A DNA stretch of 55,587 nucleotides, taken from positions 1-55,587 of the forward strand of contig NZ_JPMI01000056.1 in NCBI RefSeq assembly GCF_000733295.1. Reading direction: 5' to 3'. Position 1 is the stretch's first letter; every line of letters starts with the position of its first letter. This DNA comes from Archangium violaceum Cb vi76. GTDB taxonomy: Bacteria; Myxococcota; Myxococcia; Myxococcales; Myxococcaceae. Below the pieces are notes generated by a model. The model worked only from the letters and a program-made list of their open reading frames with translations, did no database searches and was not told the DNA's origin. The position numbers were made by a program, and so were the translations under genes. Of the stretch, positions 1-9,512 are shown piece after piece.

Positions 1-1583
1 CGACGCCTGCCGGGGAGCAGCCTGTTCTCGAGGCCCAGGCCGAGTGGACCGCTCCCGCCGAGGAGCAGCCTGTCATGGAGGCCCAGGCCGAGTGGGCCGC
101 TCCCGCCGAGGAGCAGCCTGTCATGGAGGCGCAGGCCGAGTGGACCGCTCCCGCGGAGCAGCAGCCGTGGATGGCCGCCGAGCCGTCGGAGAACGCCGAG
201 CCGCAGGCGGAGTGGGCTTCGAGTGACGCCACGCAGGACTGGAACGCCGCTCCGGCCGCCACGCCGGGCACGGACTGGAACGCCTCCGCCGATGGCCAGA
301 ACGGGTGGAACGCGCCCGTCGAGGAGATGCAGCCCGAGTGGGCGACGACGGAGTCCTCCGAGGCTCCAGCCGTTGCGCCCGAGTGGGGCGCCTCCGCGGA
401 GCAGCAGCCCGTGATGGAGGCGGCGCCCGAGGAGCAGGCCTCGGCCTGGTCCAGCGCTCCCGCCGAGACGTCGTGGGGCGAGCCCGCTCCGGAGGCGTCG
501 AGCTGGGAGGAGCAGCAGGCCGGTGGCACGCAGACCGACTGGAACGCGCCCACCACCGAGAACCAGGGGGAGTGGGGAGCCTCGGCCCACGACGCCGAGC
601 CCATGGACTCCGGCCGGGATCCGTCCCTGTTCGGCACGAACAGCGCCTGGTCCGCCGAGGAGCCGGAGCCCGAGGCTCAGCCCCACTGGTCCAGCCAGGA
701 GCAGGCCCCCGCGTGGGGTCAGAGCGATAGCCTCGCCACTCCCGCCGAGGAGCTGGCCAGCGCCCAGCCGCCCGCCTTCGATCGGCCCACGACCGAGAAC
801 GACATCCCCATCATGGAGGCCGAGCCCGAGCCCGAGCTCCCCGTCATGGAGGTCGAGCCCGAGACGACGGAGATCGACCTCACGGAGGACAGCGTGGAGC
901 CGCCCGCCGTGGCGGCGCCGGTCATCGCTCCGCCTCCGCCGCCGGCTCCCGTGGCCGCCGCCCCGGTGGCCCGGAGCGCACCGCTGCCCGTGAAACCTCC
1001 GGCGCCTCCGATGGCCTCGCGAGTCGCCGCCCCTCCCCCGGCGCCTGCCGCCGCCGTGGCAACCCCGAGGGCTCCCGCGACCGCGTCCGCCGCGCCGGTG
1101 ACTGCTCAGGTGATGGTGCCTGGAGCGCCACCGCCTCGCCCGACGCTCAACACGCTCCCGGCCGTGCGGTCCTCCCCTTCCGCCAGCGCCGTCATGGCCC
1201 CCGTCAACGCCTTCATCGAGGGCGAGCACCGGGTCATCATCCACACGGTGGAGGGCCAGGTGAAGCGCGGCGCCATCCGGGACGTGGACCTGCTCGACGA
1301 GGTCATCCCGCTCGAGCAGCAGACCGGCTTCGCGCCCGAGCGCATCCCGGTCAGCCGCGTGAAGGCCATCTTCTTCATGCTCGCCACGGGCAGCCGTCCG
1401 CCGCAGTCCGAGGGCCAGCAGAAGGTCCGCGTCACCTTCACCGACGGGCGCCAGGTGGCCGGCTTCTCCGACGACTACACGAACCCGGGCCAGGGCTTCT
1501 TCGTCATCCCCGCGGACATGCGCACCAACACCTCGCGCATCTTCATCTACCGCGCGAGCGTGCAGGCCGTCGCCGAGGGCTGA
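1..1583 (+). CDS. Trp/Glu/Ala-rich repeat protein, 5'-truncated by the window edge
   Basis: The frame is open from base 3, so the gene begins outside the window; the first internal ATG is at 75. About 380 residues are low-complexity and acidic, with Trp recurring roughly every 15-20 residues in EW, DWNA and EWGAS contexts. A Pro/Ala-rich linker follows. The last 125 or so residues look globular (HRVIIHTVEGQVKRG near the start, GFFVIPADMRTNTSR near the end) and resemble a C-terminal domain I recall from other myxobacterial proteins (possibly DUF6982). I see no signal peptide because the N-terminus is missing. The function is unknown. A disordered linker or scaffold carrying a small beta-rich binding domain is the most I would infer. 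Confidence 0.75.
   Translation, partial: TPAGEQPVLEAQAEWTAPAEEQPVMEAQAEWAAPAEEQPVMEAQAEWTAPAEQQPWMAAEPSENAEPQAEWASSDATQDWNAAPAATPGTDWNASADGQNGWNAPVEEMQPEWATTESSEAPAVAPEWGASAEQQPVMEAAPEEQASAWSSAPAETSWGEPAPEASSWEEQQAGGTQTDWNAPTTENQGEWGASAHDAEPMDSGRDPSLFGTNSAWSAEEPEPEAQPHWSSQEQAPAWGQSDSLATPAEELASAQPPAFDRPTTENDIPIMEAEPEPELPVMEVEPETTEIDLTEDSVEPPAVAAPVIAPPPPPAPVAAAPVARSAPLPVKPPAPPMASRVAAPPPAPAAAVATPRAPATASAAPVTAQVMVPGAPPPRPTLNTLPAVRSSPSASAVMAPVNAFIEGEHRVIIHTVEGQVKRGAIRDVDLLDEVIPLEQQTGFAPERIPVSRVKAIFFMLATGSRPPQSEGQQKVRVTFTDGRQVAGFSDDYTNPGQGFFVIPADMRTNTSRIFIYRASVQAVAEG
21..164 (+). repeat. three tandem 48-bp coding repeats
   Basis: Units at 21-68, 69-116 and 117-164 are nearly identical and each encodes 16 residues of the form PV(L/M)EAQAEW(T/A)APAE(E/Q)Q. 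They lie in frame in the truncated repeat protein. The near identity at DNA level suggests recent duplication, and more copies may lie upstream of the window. Confidence 0.85.
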
Positions 1584-1636
1584 GCCCCACCTCCACCGCC
1601 GGTGGCCTCACGCACCGGCGGTTCCCGCAATGAAAA

Positions 1637-1660
1637 AGGGGCCTCGTCTCCGAGGCCCCT
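1637..1660 (-). terminator. Rho-independent terminator after the YceI gene
   Basis: A perfect 10-bp stem (1637-1646 with 1651-1660) has a 4-base loop. On the minus strand it is followed by five T residues (complement of 1633-1637). It lies about 30 bases past the YceI stop codon and also sits between two converging genes. Confidence 0.85.
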
Positions 1661-1691
1661 CCGGGCTCACGCCCCGTGCTGCTTCAGCCGA

Positions 1692-2324
1692 CTACTTCTT
1701 CGTCGCCGGCTTGGCCGCGGGGGCCGCCGCGGGGGCCTGCTTCTTGTTCAGCTCGAGGTCCAGCGTGATGGCGACCTCCTCGCCCACCGCCACGCCGCCG
1801 GTGTCCAGCACCTTGTTCCAGCCCAGGCCGAAGTCCTTGCGGTTGATCTTCGTGGTGGCCGTGCCGCCACGCTTGGTGTTGCCCCACGGATCCTTCGCCT
1901 CCGTGGTGAAGCCCTCCACGTCCAGCGTCACCGGCTTGGTCACGCCGTGCATGGTGAGGTCGCCCATCACCTTGAGGTTGTCACCGGCCTTCTCCACCTT
2001 CGTCGACTTGAAGGTGATGGTGGGGTACTTCGCGGTGTCGAAGAAGTCCGGGCTCTTCAGGTGCTCGTCGCGCTTGGGCTCGTTGGTGTTGATGGTGGTG
2101 GCGTCGATGACCGCCTGCACGGTGGACTTGGTGATGTCCTTCTCGTCGATGTTGGCCGTGCCAGTCACCTTGGAGAAAGCGCCGCGCACGTTGGACACCA
2201 TCATGTGCTTCACGGAGAAGTTCGCGCCCGAGTGGGCCGAGTCGATGTCGTACTCGGTAGCGAAGGCCAGCGACGGGGAAGCGAGCACGAGGGCGGCAAT
2301 GGCGGGCTTGAAGGACAGCTTCAT
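1692..2324 (-). CDS. YceI-family periplasmic protein
   Basis: This 210-residue protein starts with a typical Sec signal peptide (hydrophobic core to about residue 21, probable cleavage after AFA). The mature part begins with YDIDSAHSGANFSVKHMM, the usual opening of YceI-like proteins, and continues with TGTANIDEKDI, KYPTITFKST and MHGVTKPVTLDV, all family hallmarks. YceI proteins form a lipocalin-like barrel that binds isoprenoid lipids; the substrate here is unknown. The C-terminus adds a short Ala/Pro/Lys tail. A terminator lies just downstream and a small predicted gene lies 36 bases upstream on the same strand. The assignment is firm; the cellular role is not. Confidence 0.93.
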   Translation of the reverse strand: MKLSFKPAIAALVLASPSLAFATEYDIDSAHSGANFSVKHMMVSNVRGAFSKVTGTANIDEKDITKSTVQAVIDATTINTNEPKRDEHLKSPDFFDTAKYPTITFKSTKVEKAGDNLKVMGDLTMHGVTKPVTLDVEGFTTEAKDPWGNTKRGGTATTKINRKDFGLGWNKVLDTGGVAVGEEVAITLDLELNKKQAPAAAPAAKPATKK

Positions 2325-2360
2325 GGTGTTTCTCTCCAGTTGAACGACGTACAGCGGGTT

Positions 2361-2627
2361 TCATCCACGCAGCGAGACGCTGCGCATGGACAGACGTGAA
2401 TGACGGAAGCCCTCGAACACCGGAGTGAGCCGGTCCTCGAGGTGCGCCGCACCGGAAACGAAGAAGCGCGGCGGGAAGAACTCCACACGGAGATGCGCGA
2501 GCCGTGCGTGCGGTGCGGACGCGCGGGACTGTACCCCCGTGAAATCGCGGGCCGCGAGTTTCTGGCGGACCCGGACGGCCACCGCCGCTCCCCTCACCCG
2601 CTCGCGCTGTTCCAGGTCCGTGCTCAT
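2361..2627 (-). CDS. small hypothetical protein (88 aa)
   Basis: The ORF opens with ATG at 2627 and shows the strong G/C third-position preference of real genes here, and no better ORF competes for the stretch. It is basic (many Arg) with a central RVEFFPPRFFVSG segment, and has no signal peptide or membrane span. It ends 36 bases before the YceI start, so the two could be cotranscribed. I do not recognise a family. Length and basic composition leave open that it is not translated. Confidence 0.45.
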   Translation of the reverse strand: MSTDLEQRERVRGAAVAVRVRQKLAARDFTGVQSRASAPHARLAHLRVEFFPPRFFVSGAAHLEDRLTPVFEGFRHSRLSMRSVSLRG

Positions 2628-2766
2628 CTCGGGAGAACCATTAGCAACCCCCGGGCCAGGAAACCCGACCTTTCAACCCCTCGAAATTCCTCACCTGTCC
2701 TACTTTGGCTCGCGCCCGGGCTCTCAAAACGATAGAGAGACGCATCATCCTGAGAGGGAGAAGCCG

Positions 2767-4407
<1,641 letters not shown>

Positions 4408-4433
4408 ACGCGCCCAGAGCGGAGCATCCAGCT

Positions 4434-4535
4434 GAGCGTCCCGACCCACCGAGCGCCCCGACCCACCGAGCGCCCCGACCCACCGAGCGCCCCGACCCAC
4501 CGAGCGCCCCGACCCATCGAGCGCCCCTACCCCAT
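4434..4535. repeat. 17-bp tandem repeat, about six units
   Basis: Units at 4434-4450, 4451-4467, 4468-4484, 4485-4501 and 4502-4518 follow GAGCGCCCCGACCCACC with one or no changes, and a degraded sixth follows. There are no unique spacers between units, so this is not a CRISPR array. It fills the gap between the sigma-54 activator and the palindromic element downstream. Confidence 0.9.
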
Positions 4536-4547
4536 CCGCGCCCACTA

Positions 4548-4583
4548 CCCCTCTCCCCCTGGGAGAGGGACGGGGTGAGGGTA
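4548..4583 (+). repeat. dispersed palindromic element, copy 1
   Basis: CCCTCTCCC and GGGAGAGGG pair as a perfect 9-bp stem, followed by the fixed tail ACGGGGTGAGGGT. The same layout recurs at 18589, 18655 and 55480, always in the same orientation and always between genes. It resembles the REP-like elements with a GGGTGAGGG tail found in many proteobacteria. Confidence 0.8.
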
Positions 4584-4622
4584 TAGGGACCCCGGGTTCC
4601 CCCCGCGAGCCCCAACCTGGAA

Positions 4623-5348
4623 TCAATTCAGGTACCGGTCATCCGGGCGATCCTCGGAGATGACGCGCAGGTGGCGCGACCGCCCACGGAGCTGGCGCTG
4701 GAGGCGCCAGTGCTGGAGGCGGAGCATGAGCGTGCGAGGATTCCCACCGCGCACCGCGAGGAAGGTGATGCCGAGCGCGAAGAAATCGGGGACCTGGCCG
4801 CGCCAGTCGCCGGCGAGCGCGTTGAGCACGACGAAGCCGGCGCCGATACCGGCGAACACATTGCCGGTGATGGGGATGCCCCAGAAGTTCGTCTGCCCGC
4901 GCCCGATGGACAGGCCGTAGGCCACCCAGGCGATGGTGCCCATCACCCACCCTCCGGGGTACGACACGCCGCGCAGCAGGGGGTAGAACAGGGACACGAG
5001 GACGGTGAGGAAGCCGGCGAGCACCGTCCCGCCCAGCACCACCCACAGCAGGCGCTTGGAGCCCCAGCTCATCTCCAGGCCACCGCCAATGGAGTAGAGG
5101 AGGAAGGCGCCGAAGATGATGCCCAGGGGGCTGCGCTCGACGAAGCCGTAGGTGAAGGGCTGCCAGAGCTTCAGCCCGGAGAACACTTCACCTGGGGTGA
5201 GCAGCAGCAGGTAGCCCACGGAGCTGACCGCCAGGGACAACACCGAGCCCACCACCAGCCCGATCGCCAGCCTGGCCGCCGTGGATTCCACGCTGGGGAA
5301 GCCAAATCCCCCGCCTCCGCCGCCGCCAAAGCTACGCATCGGTCGCAT
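4623..5348 (-). CDS. rhomboid-like membrane protein lacking catalytic residues
   Basis: The start at ATG 5348 has a strong AGGAGGG site; the longer frame upstream is not protein-like. The product (241 aa) has a Gly-rich N-terminus, then about six hydrophobic segments arranged as in rhomboid proteins (KLWQPFTYGFVE matches the usual region between the first two spans). Where active rhomboids carry GxSG, this protein has GGWVMGTIAW, and the final His-containing span is replaced by GNVFAGIGAG. It is therefore probably a non-proteolytic rhomboid or Derlin-like protein. Its C-terminal tail is strongly basic and cytoplasmic. Confidence 0.75.
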   Translation of the reverse strand: MRPMRSFGGGGGGGFGFPSVESTAARLAIGLVVGSVLSLAVSSVGYLLLLTPGEVFSGLKLWQPFTYGFVERSPLGIIFGAFLLYSIGGGLEMSWGSKRLLWVVLGGTVLAGFLTVLVSLFYPLLRGVSYPGGWVMGTIAWVAYGLSIGRGQTNFWGIPITGNVFAGIGAGFVVLNALAGDWRGQVPDFFALGITFLAVRGGNPRTLMLRLQHWRLQRQLRGRSRHLRVISEDRPDDRYLN

Positions 5349-5440
5349 CCAACCCTCCTGACTCGGAACACCCGAGAGTCGTCCAAAGGTGGTGGAACAC
5401 CGCCCGCTTCGCAACCGTTTCCGTCCACTTCCGGGCGTGC

Positions 5441-5483
5441 CAAAAGCGAAGGGCGCCCATCCCCGCTTCAGGGGAGAGCGCCC
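5441..5483 (-). terminator. probable terminator for the 65-aa gene
   Basis: On the minus strand GGGCGC and GCGCCC pair with an inner CCCC/GGGG stem (5451-5483), followed by TTCGCTTTT. It lies 34 bases past the stop codon of the small gene at 5517-5714. Confidence 0.6.
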
Positions 5484-5516
5484 AGGGCCCATGTCGTCAC
5501 CGACAGGACGTCCCGC

Positions 5517-5714
5517 TCAGGACTTATGGCGGTAGAACAGGGTGATGGTCAGGCAGTGGAACTCCTTGTCGGAGGACTGCGTGACGATCTTGTCCACCAC
5601 TTCCAGGCTGGAGTTCTCCTTGAGCCACTTGGTGATGTTCTCACCCATGTTCTCGCGATCGCGCGCGAGCGTCGTGGAGAACACCTTGACACCCGTGAAG
5701 TTGATGACGGCCAT
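5517..5714 (-). CDS. small conserved-looking protein (65 aa), Cse60-like
   Basis: ATG 5714 is preceded by GAGGGTAGGGA. The protein has an even mix of charged and hydrophobic residues (KVFSTTLARDRENMG, then VVDKIVTQSSDKEFHCLTITLFY), like a compact alpha/beta fold with a C-terminal strand. The pattern reminds me of short proteins related to the Bacillus sporulation protein Cse60, but I cannot confirm this. It has its own probable terminator, so it seems to be monocistronic. No function is assigned. Confidence 0.7.
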   Translation of the reverse strand: MAVINFTGVKVFSTTLARDRENMGENITKWLKENSSLEVVDKIVTQSSDKEFHCLTITLFYRHKS

Positions 5715-5839
5715 TCCCTACCCTCGTGTAACCGAAGAGATTCCGCAGGTTTACCGCGAGTCTTGACGGCCATCAAGGAAACGGCCCGAAATTCCGGCCT
5801 TTTTCCCGCCCACCGCACGACACTCCTACCCGGCAGGAG

Positions 5840-5872
5840 GGGAAGGCGACCCGGGACGTAGGGCGCCTTCCC
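5840..5872 (-). terminator. possible hairpin downstream of the Cys-motif gene
   Basis: GGGAAGGCG (5840-5848) pairs perfectly with CGCCTTCCC (5864-5872). There is no T run, so a Rho-independent terminator is uncertain. Its position just past a minus-strand stop codon is the main argument. Confidence 0.35.
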
Positions 5873-5881
5873 GGGTACCTC

Positions 5882-6103
5882 TCACCGCGCAGCCGCGGCG
5901 CGGCGAGCCTGACAGGTGAGCTCGTCCTTGCACGAGGGACCGATGCCATCCGGGTGGGCCCCCAGCGGCGTCTTGTCGCTCTCCTCCACGCCACACACCA
6001 CACACTTGCGCTTGCGGTTGCGGCGCTCGGCGCGCCGCTGCTCGGCGATCGCCTTGGCCCGCTCGCGGGCCGCCTTCGCATCCAGCTCGTTGCTCATCGT
6101 CAT
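5882..6103 (-). CDS. small Lys/Arg-rich protein with CxxC zinc-binding motif
   Basis: The reading begins at ATG 6103 (or ATG 6097, two codons later) and gives 73 residues. The first half is a highly charged helix rich in Ala, Arg and Lys. It is followed by CVVCG and, about 25 residues later, two more Cys (PSCKDELTC), a likely four-Cys zinc site. It starts 26 bases after the thiolase stop on the same strand and may share its transcript. The function is unknown; nucleic-acid binding is a plausible guess from the charge and zinc motif only. Confidence 0.65.
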   Translation of the reverse strand: MTMSNELDAKAARERAKAIAEQRRAERRNRKRKCVVCGVEESDKTPLGAHPDGIGPSCKDELTCQARRAAAAR

Positions 6104-6129
6104 GGGTTCCGTTGGATTCGTCTGAGAAA

Positions 6130-7326
6130 TCAGAGGGCCTCGATCAGCAGCGCGATGCCCTGGCCGCCGCCGATGCAGGCCGAGCCGATGCCGTAACGGG
6201 CGCCCCGGCGCTTGAGCTCGTAGGCGAGCGACATGGTGATGCGCGCGCCCGAGGCGCCCAGCGGGTGGCCCACGGCGATGGCGCCGCCATTCACGTTCGT
6301 CTGCTCGCGCGGCAGGCCCAGCTCCTTCTCCACCGCGAGGTACTGCGGGGCGAAGGCCTCGTTCACCTCGAAGAGCTCCACGTCCGTCAGCTTGCACTGG
6401 GCGCGCTCGAGCAGCCGGCGGATGGCCGGGGCCGGGCCGATGCCCATCACCTTCGGGTCGCACCCGGAGATGCCCCAGTTGACCAGCCGGGCCAGGGGCT
6501 CGAGGCCGTGCTTCTCCACGTAGCTCCGGGTGGCCATCACCATGGAGCCCGCGCCGTCGCTGATGCCGCTGGCCGCGCCCGCGTGCACCACGCCGTCCTT
6601 CTTGAAGACCTTGGGCAGCTTCTTCAGGCCCTCCACCGTCGTGTCCGGCCGGTTGTGCTCGTCCTTGGCGAACTGCGTCTCGCCCTTCTTGCTCTTCAGC
6701 GTGACGGGGCAGATCTCCTGCGCCAGGCGGCCCGACTCCTGGGCGGCGGCGAAGCGCTTCTGCGTGAGCACCGCGTACTCGTCCACCACGTCCTGGGACA
6801 GGCCGTAGTCCACCGCGAGCTGCTCGGCCGTCATCGCCATGGGCTGCCCGGTGTAGCTGTCCGTGAGCGCCGTCCACAGCATGTCCTCCATGCCGCCCTT
6901 GCCCAGCGGAATGCCCCAGCGGGCGCCGCGGATGACGTGGGGAGCCTGGCTCATGGACTCGGTGCCACCGGCCAGCACGCAGTCGGCCTGCTCGGTGAGC
7001 ATCATCTCCGCGGCCGTGACGAAGGCCTGGAAGCCCGAGCCACACAGCCGGTTGACGCCCAGCGCCGGCACCGGCACCGGCACCCCGGTGCGCAGGCCCA
7101 CGTGCCGGGGCAGGTAGATGGCGTCCGCGCTCGTCTGCACCACGTTGCCGTAGATGACGTGCTGGATGGACTCGGGCGATACCTTCGCCTGCTCGAGCGC
7201 GGCCCGGGCCGACTCCACGGCCAGGTCGGTGGCGCTCAGCTCCTTCAGCGAGCCGCCGTACGTACCGAAGGCCGTACGCTTACCGGACAGGAAGTAGATT
7301 TCTTCGCTCTTGGACACGCTCTTCAT
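6130..7326 (-). CDS. thiolase (acetyl-CoA acetyltransferase family)
   Basis: The 398-residue length fits the family. All active-site blocks are present: the nucleophilic Cys in NRLCGSGFQAF, the His in GGAIAVGHPLGASGARI and the second Cys in CIGGGQGIALLIE. The enzyme condenses or cleaves acyl-CoA thioesters. It could serve acetoacetyl-CoA synthesis or the last step of beta-oxidation, and no neighbouring fatty-acid gene decides which. The start at ATG 7326 has GGAG about ten bases upstream; upstream codons in frame are not family-like. A small Cys-motif gene follows within 26 bases. Confidence 0.95.
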   Translation of the reverse strand: MKSVSKSEEIYFLSGKRTAFGTYGGSLKELSATDLAVESARAALEQAKVSPESIQHVIYGNVVQTSADAIYLPRHVGLRTGVPVPVPALGVNRLCGSGFQAFVTAAEMMLTEQADCVLAGGTESMSQAPHVIRGARWGIPLGKGGMEDMLWTALTDSYTGQPMAMTAEQLAVDYGLSQDVVDEYAVLTQKRFAAAQESGRLAQEICPVTLKSKKGETQFAKDEHNRPDTTVEGLKKLPKVFKKDGVVHAGAASGISDGAGSMVMATRSYVEKHGLEPLARLVNWGISGCDPKVMGIGPAPAIRRLLERAQCKLTDVELFEVNEAFAPQYLAVEKELGLPREQTNVNGGAIAVGHPLGASGARITMSLAYELKRRGARYGIGSACIGGGQGIALLIEAL

Positions 7327-7404
7327 CGCGGGACGACTCCAGACGGGCTGAAAAGATTCGTTCTTCCTACTCCCCAAACGGGTGCCGTGCACGCTCCTGG
7401 TGCA

Positions 7405-8055
7405 TCAGCCCAGGCGTTCGCCCCCCAGGAAGAGAGCGGCGACGATGGCAAGGGCCACAACCGTCCACAACAACCCTTGGAGGTTCTGTCGACGAATCTC
7501 CCTTTGTCCGAGCCCCCGGTACCATGCCTGCCCCAACCGCAACCGCTCTCCCCAGGTGAAATCTTCCGAAGGTTGGAGCCCCAGCAGGCGCACGCGGTGG
7601 AACTGGAGCAGCCGCTCGGGAGAGGACTCCGGGAAGCCCCCAGAGCGATAACGGCCGGGGACCTCGAAACCCGGCCGCGGGTAACCGGCGGTGAGCACGA
7701 ACCCCTCCGGAGCGAGCGGGGTGAGGAGATAGAGGCGGGGCTCGCCCCGGGGTGAGAAATGAAGGGTGGCGAAGGTGTGCTCCCCCGCGTGGGCGAAATC
7801 GTAGGAAGGGGTGCCCTTCTGGAAGCGGGGCTTCTCCACGTGGCTGCCCAGGGGAACGAAGCCCAGGGCCTGGAGCTGGCTCGCCAGCGGAGCGAGCCCG
7901 GGTGGCACCTGCATGCCTTCGGCGGAGGACACGGGCAGGAGGCGGACGCTGCCGGGGGACACGAAGAGGACGGCCCGCCAGAAATTGAGGAGCAGCAGCT
8001 TCACGGCCATCCCCAACACGACGAGCACGAGGAGCAGCTCGGCGAGGGGGCTCAT
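7405..8055 (-). CDS. hypothetical membrane-anchored protein
   Basis: ATG 8055 follows GGGAG. The 216-residue protein has an N-terminal hydrophobic helix (about 5-25), a central soluble region rich in Pro and aromatic residues, and a second hydrophobic helix near the C-terminus (TVVALAIVAALFL) followed by a short tail. The topology suggests both ends in the membrane with a globular domain of about 150 residues between them. I do not recognise the domain. It lies upstream of the thiolase on the same strand, 78 bases away. Confidence 0.75.
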   Translation of the reverse strand: MSPLAELLLVLVVLGMAVKLLLLNFWRAVLFVSPGSVRLLPVSSAEGMQVPPGLAPLASQLQALGFVPLGSHVEKPRFQKGTPSYDFAHAGEHTFATLHFSPRGEPRLYLLTPLAPEGFVLTAGYPRPGFEVPGRYRSGGFPESSPERLLQFHRVRLLGLQPSEDFTWGERLRLGQAWYRGLGQREIRRQNLQGLLWTVVALAIVAALFLGGERLG

Positions 8056-8205
8056 GGCGGGACTCCCGGGGACATGGGGCGCGCACCCTAGCCCGGCCCG
8101 GGCCCGGCCGCACGCCCGCTGAGCGGACCGGCGGGAATAGCCACCGTCCAGGCGTGCACATCGTCTCTGGCAGCGGAGCAACGGCTGCGCCGCGGGAGGA
8201 CGGTG

Positions 8206-8898
8206 ATGCGAGCGAGGAGACTCTCGAGGCTGGCCGGAGTGCTGGCGGTGGTGGCGCTGGCGGGGTGTGGCTCGTCGAAGAAGCCGGAGTCCGAGGACGG
8301 CACGAGCCAGGCCTTCACCACCCTGAAGGACGCCACGGTGACGCTCTTTCCCGGGCAGTGCGCGGGCGTGGTGGTCGAGGACGGGCGCCATGCCCTCACC
8401 GCCGCGCACTGCATCGACGTGGCCCCGGGCGAGCGCCAACCGGTGGTGCTGCGCAGCGGGCGGATGCTCAGCGGCGTCGTGAAGGTGGTGGACTCCGTAC
8501 GGGACGTCGCCGTCATCCGCTTCGACGAGGCGGCCCCGGTGCGCCCCCTGCACGTGGCCACCGCCATGCCCCTTCCCGGAGAAGGGCTCCTCTTCTTCGG
8601 CCGCACCGACCGGCCCAACGAGCCGCAGGAGGTGGAGCTGAAGCGGCTCGGACGCTGCCCCTCGTTGCCGGGCGTGCCCCAGGCACTCTTCACCAGCCTG
8701 ACGGGAGAGAAGGGAGACTCCGGCGCGCCGGTGGTGGACCGCCAGCTCCAGGTGGTGGGCCTGGTACATGGAGGCGCGGCGTGCAGCATCGCGACGCCCA
8801 CCGCCGACATGGCGCCCGTGTTGAACACGCTCGTCGCGGAGCTGGCCCGGCCCGGCGCCGAGCAGGGCGTCGGCGGAAGCGGAGGCGCGGGCCAGTAG
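8206..8898 (+). CDS. trypsin-like serine protease lipoprotein
   Basis: ATG 8206 is five bases after GGAGGA and is preferred to the GTG three bases earlier. The signal peptide ends in a lipobox (ALAGC), so the 230-residue protein should be lipid-anchored. A complete trypsin-like triad is visible: His in LTAAHC (about 67), Asp in VRDVAVIRF (about 101) and Ser in GDSGAP (about 172). The domain is small for the S1 family. A Gly-rich tail ends the protein. It is transcribed towards the thioredoxin gene. Substrate and regulation are unknown. Confidence 0.88.
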   Translation: MRARRLSRLAGVLAVVALAGCGSSKKPESEDGTSQAFTTLKDATVTLFPGQCAGVVVEDGRHALTAAHCIDVAPGERQPVVLRSGRMLSGVVKVVDSVRDVAVIRFDEAAPVRPLHVATAMPLPGEGLLFFGRTDRPNEPQEVELKRLGRCPSLPGVPQALFTSLTGEKGDSGAPVVDRQLQVVGLVHGGAACSIATPTADMAPVLNTLVAELARPGAEQGVGGSGGAGQ

Positions 8899-8928
8899 TC
8901 CCGGACCGGAAACGCCGAGCCGTCCCGC

Positions 8929-9327
8929 TCACACCCCGTGCGAACCCACCCGGACGCGCGCCTGGCTGGCCCGGTATTCCGCCAGCTTGCGCCGCACCTC
9001 GGCCATGTCCAGGGCGAGCGCCTGCCGGATGACGTCCTCCAGCATGGGCTCCAGCAGCACCCCCACGTGGTGGAGCAGCAGGAAACCGTCGCGGAACACC
9101 ATCAGCGTGGGCAGGACCTGCACCCCCAGCACCTCCACCAGCTCCGGCTGCCCGTTCACCTCCACCCGGGCGAAGGTGATGTCCGGGTACCGCTCGGCCA
9201 TCCCCTCGAAAACAGGGCCGAAGATGCGGCAGGGCGAGCACCACCTCGCCCACCAGTCGATGAGCAGGATGCCGGGCCGCCCCAACGTCGGTCCGAAACT
9301 CCTGCTGTCCAGGGACACCACCGGCAT
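8929..9327 (-). CDS. thioredoxin-family protein
   Basis: ATG 9327 is preceded by GGAGGAG. The 132-residue protein has a thioredoxin fold with the redox motif WCSPC, in place of the common WCGPC, and the cis-Pro loop VQVLPTLMVF. There is no signal peptide, so it is probably cytoplasmic. The C-terminus carries about 30 extra charged helical residues beyond a standard thioredoxin. The active site is complete, so disulfide reductase activity is likely; partners are unknown. It converges with the protease gene, leaving 30 bases between them. Confidence 0.92.
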   Translation of the reverse strand: MPVVSLDSRSFGPTLGRPGILLIDWWARWCSPCRIFGPVFEGMAERYPDITFARVEVNGQPELVEVLGVQVLPTLMVFRDGFLLLHHVGVLLEPMLEDVIRQALALDMAEVRRKLAEYRASQARVRVGSHGV

Positions 9328-9512
9328 GGGACTCCTCCAGAATGGGCAGAATGGGCCGCGCTCACCCGCTCTAAAGGTAGGGACCCACTCCCCTCTTCCT
9401 AATCCCCACGAAGCGAGCGAAACTGAACACGTCCGCGCCCGTGGGTATGAGCCCATGAGCACCCCCGGTGAAACCGGGGCACGGATGCAGGCCCGTCGCC
9501 CTGGAGAGCCCC

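Noticed and set aside
2425-2766. Long N-terminal extension of the sigma-54 activator
   Set aside because: The frame is open but the sequence is Arg/Ser/Cys-rich and not family-like; the ATG at 2767 has a good ribosome-binding site.
4434-4535. Possible CRISPR array
   Set aside because: The 17-bp units are directly adjacent with no unique spacers and no cas genes are nearby.
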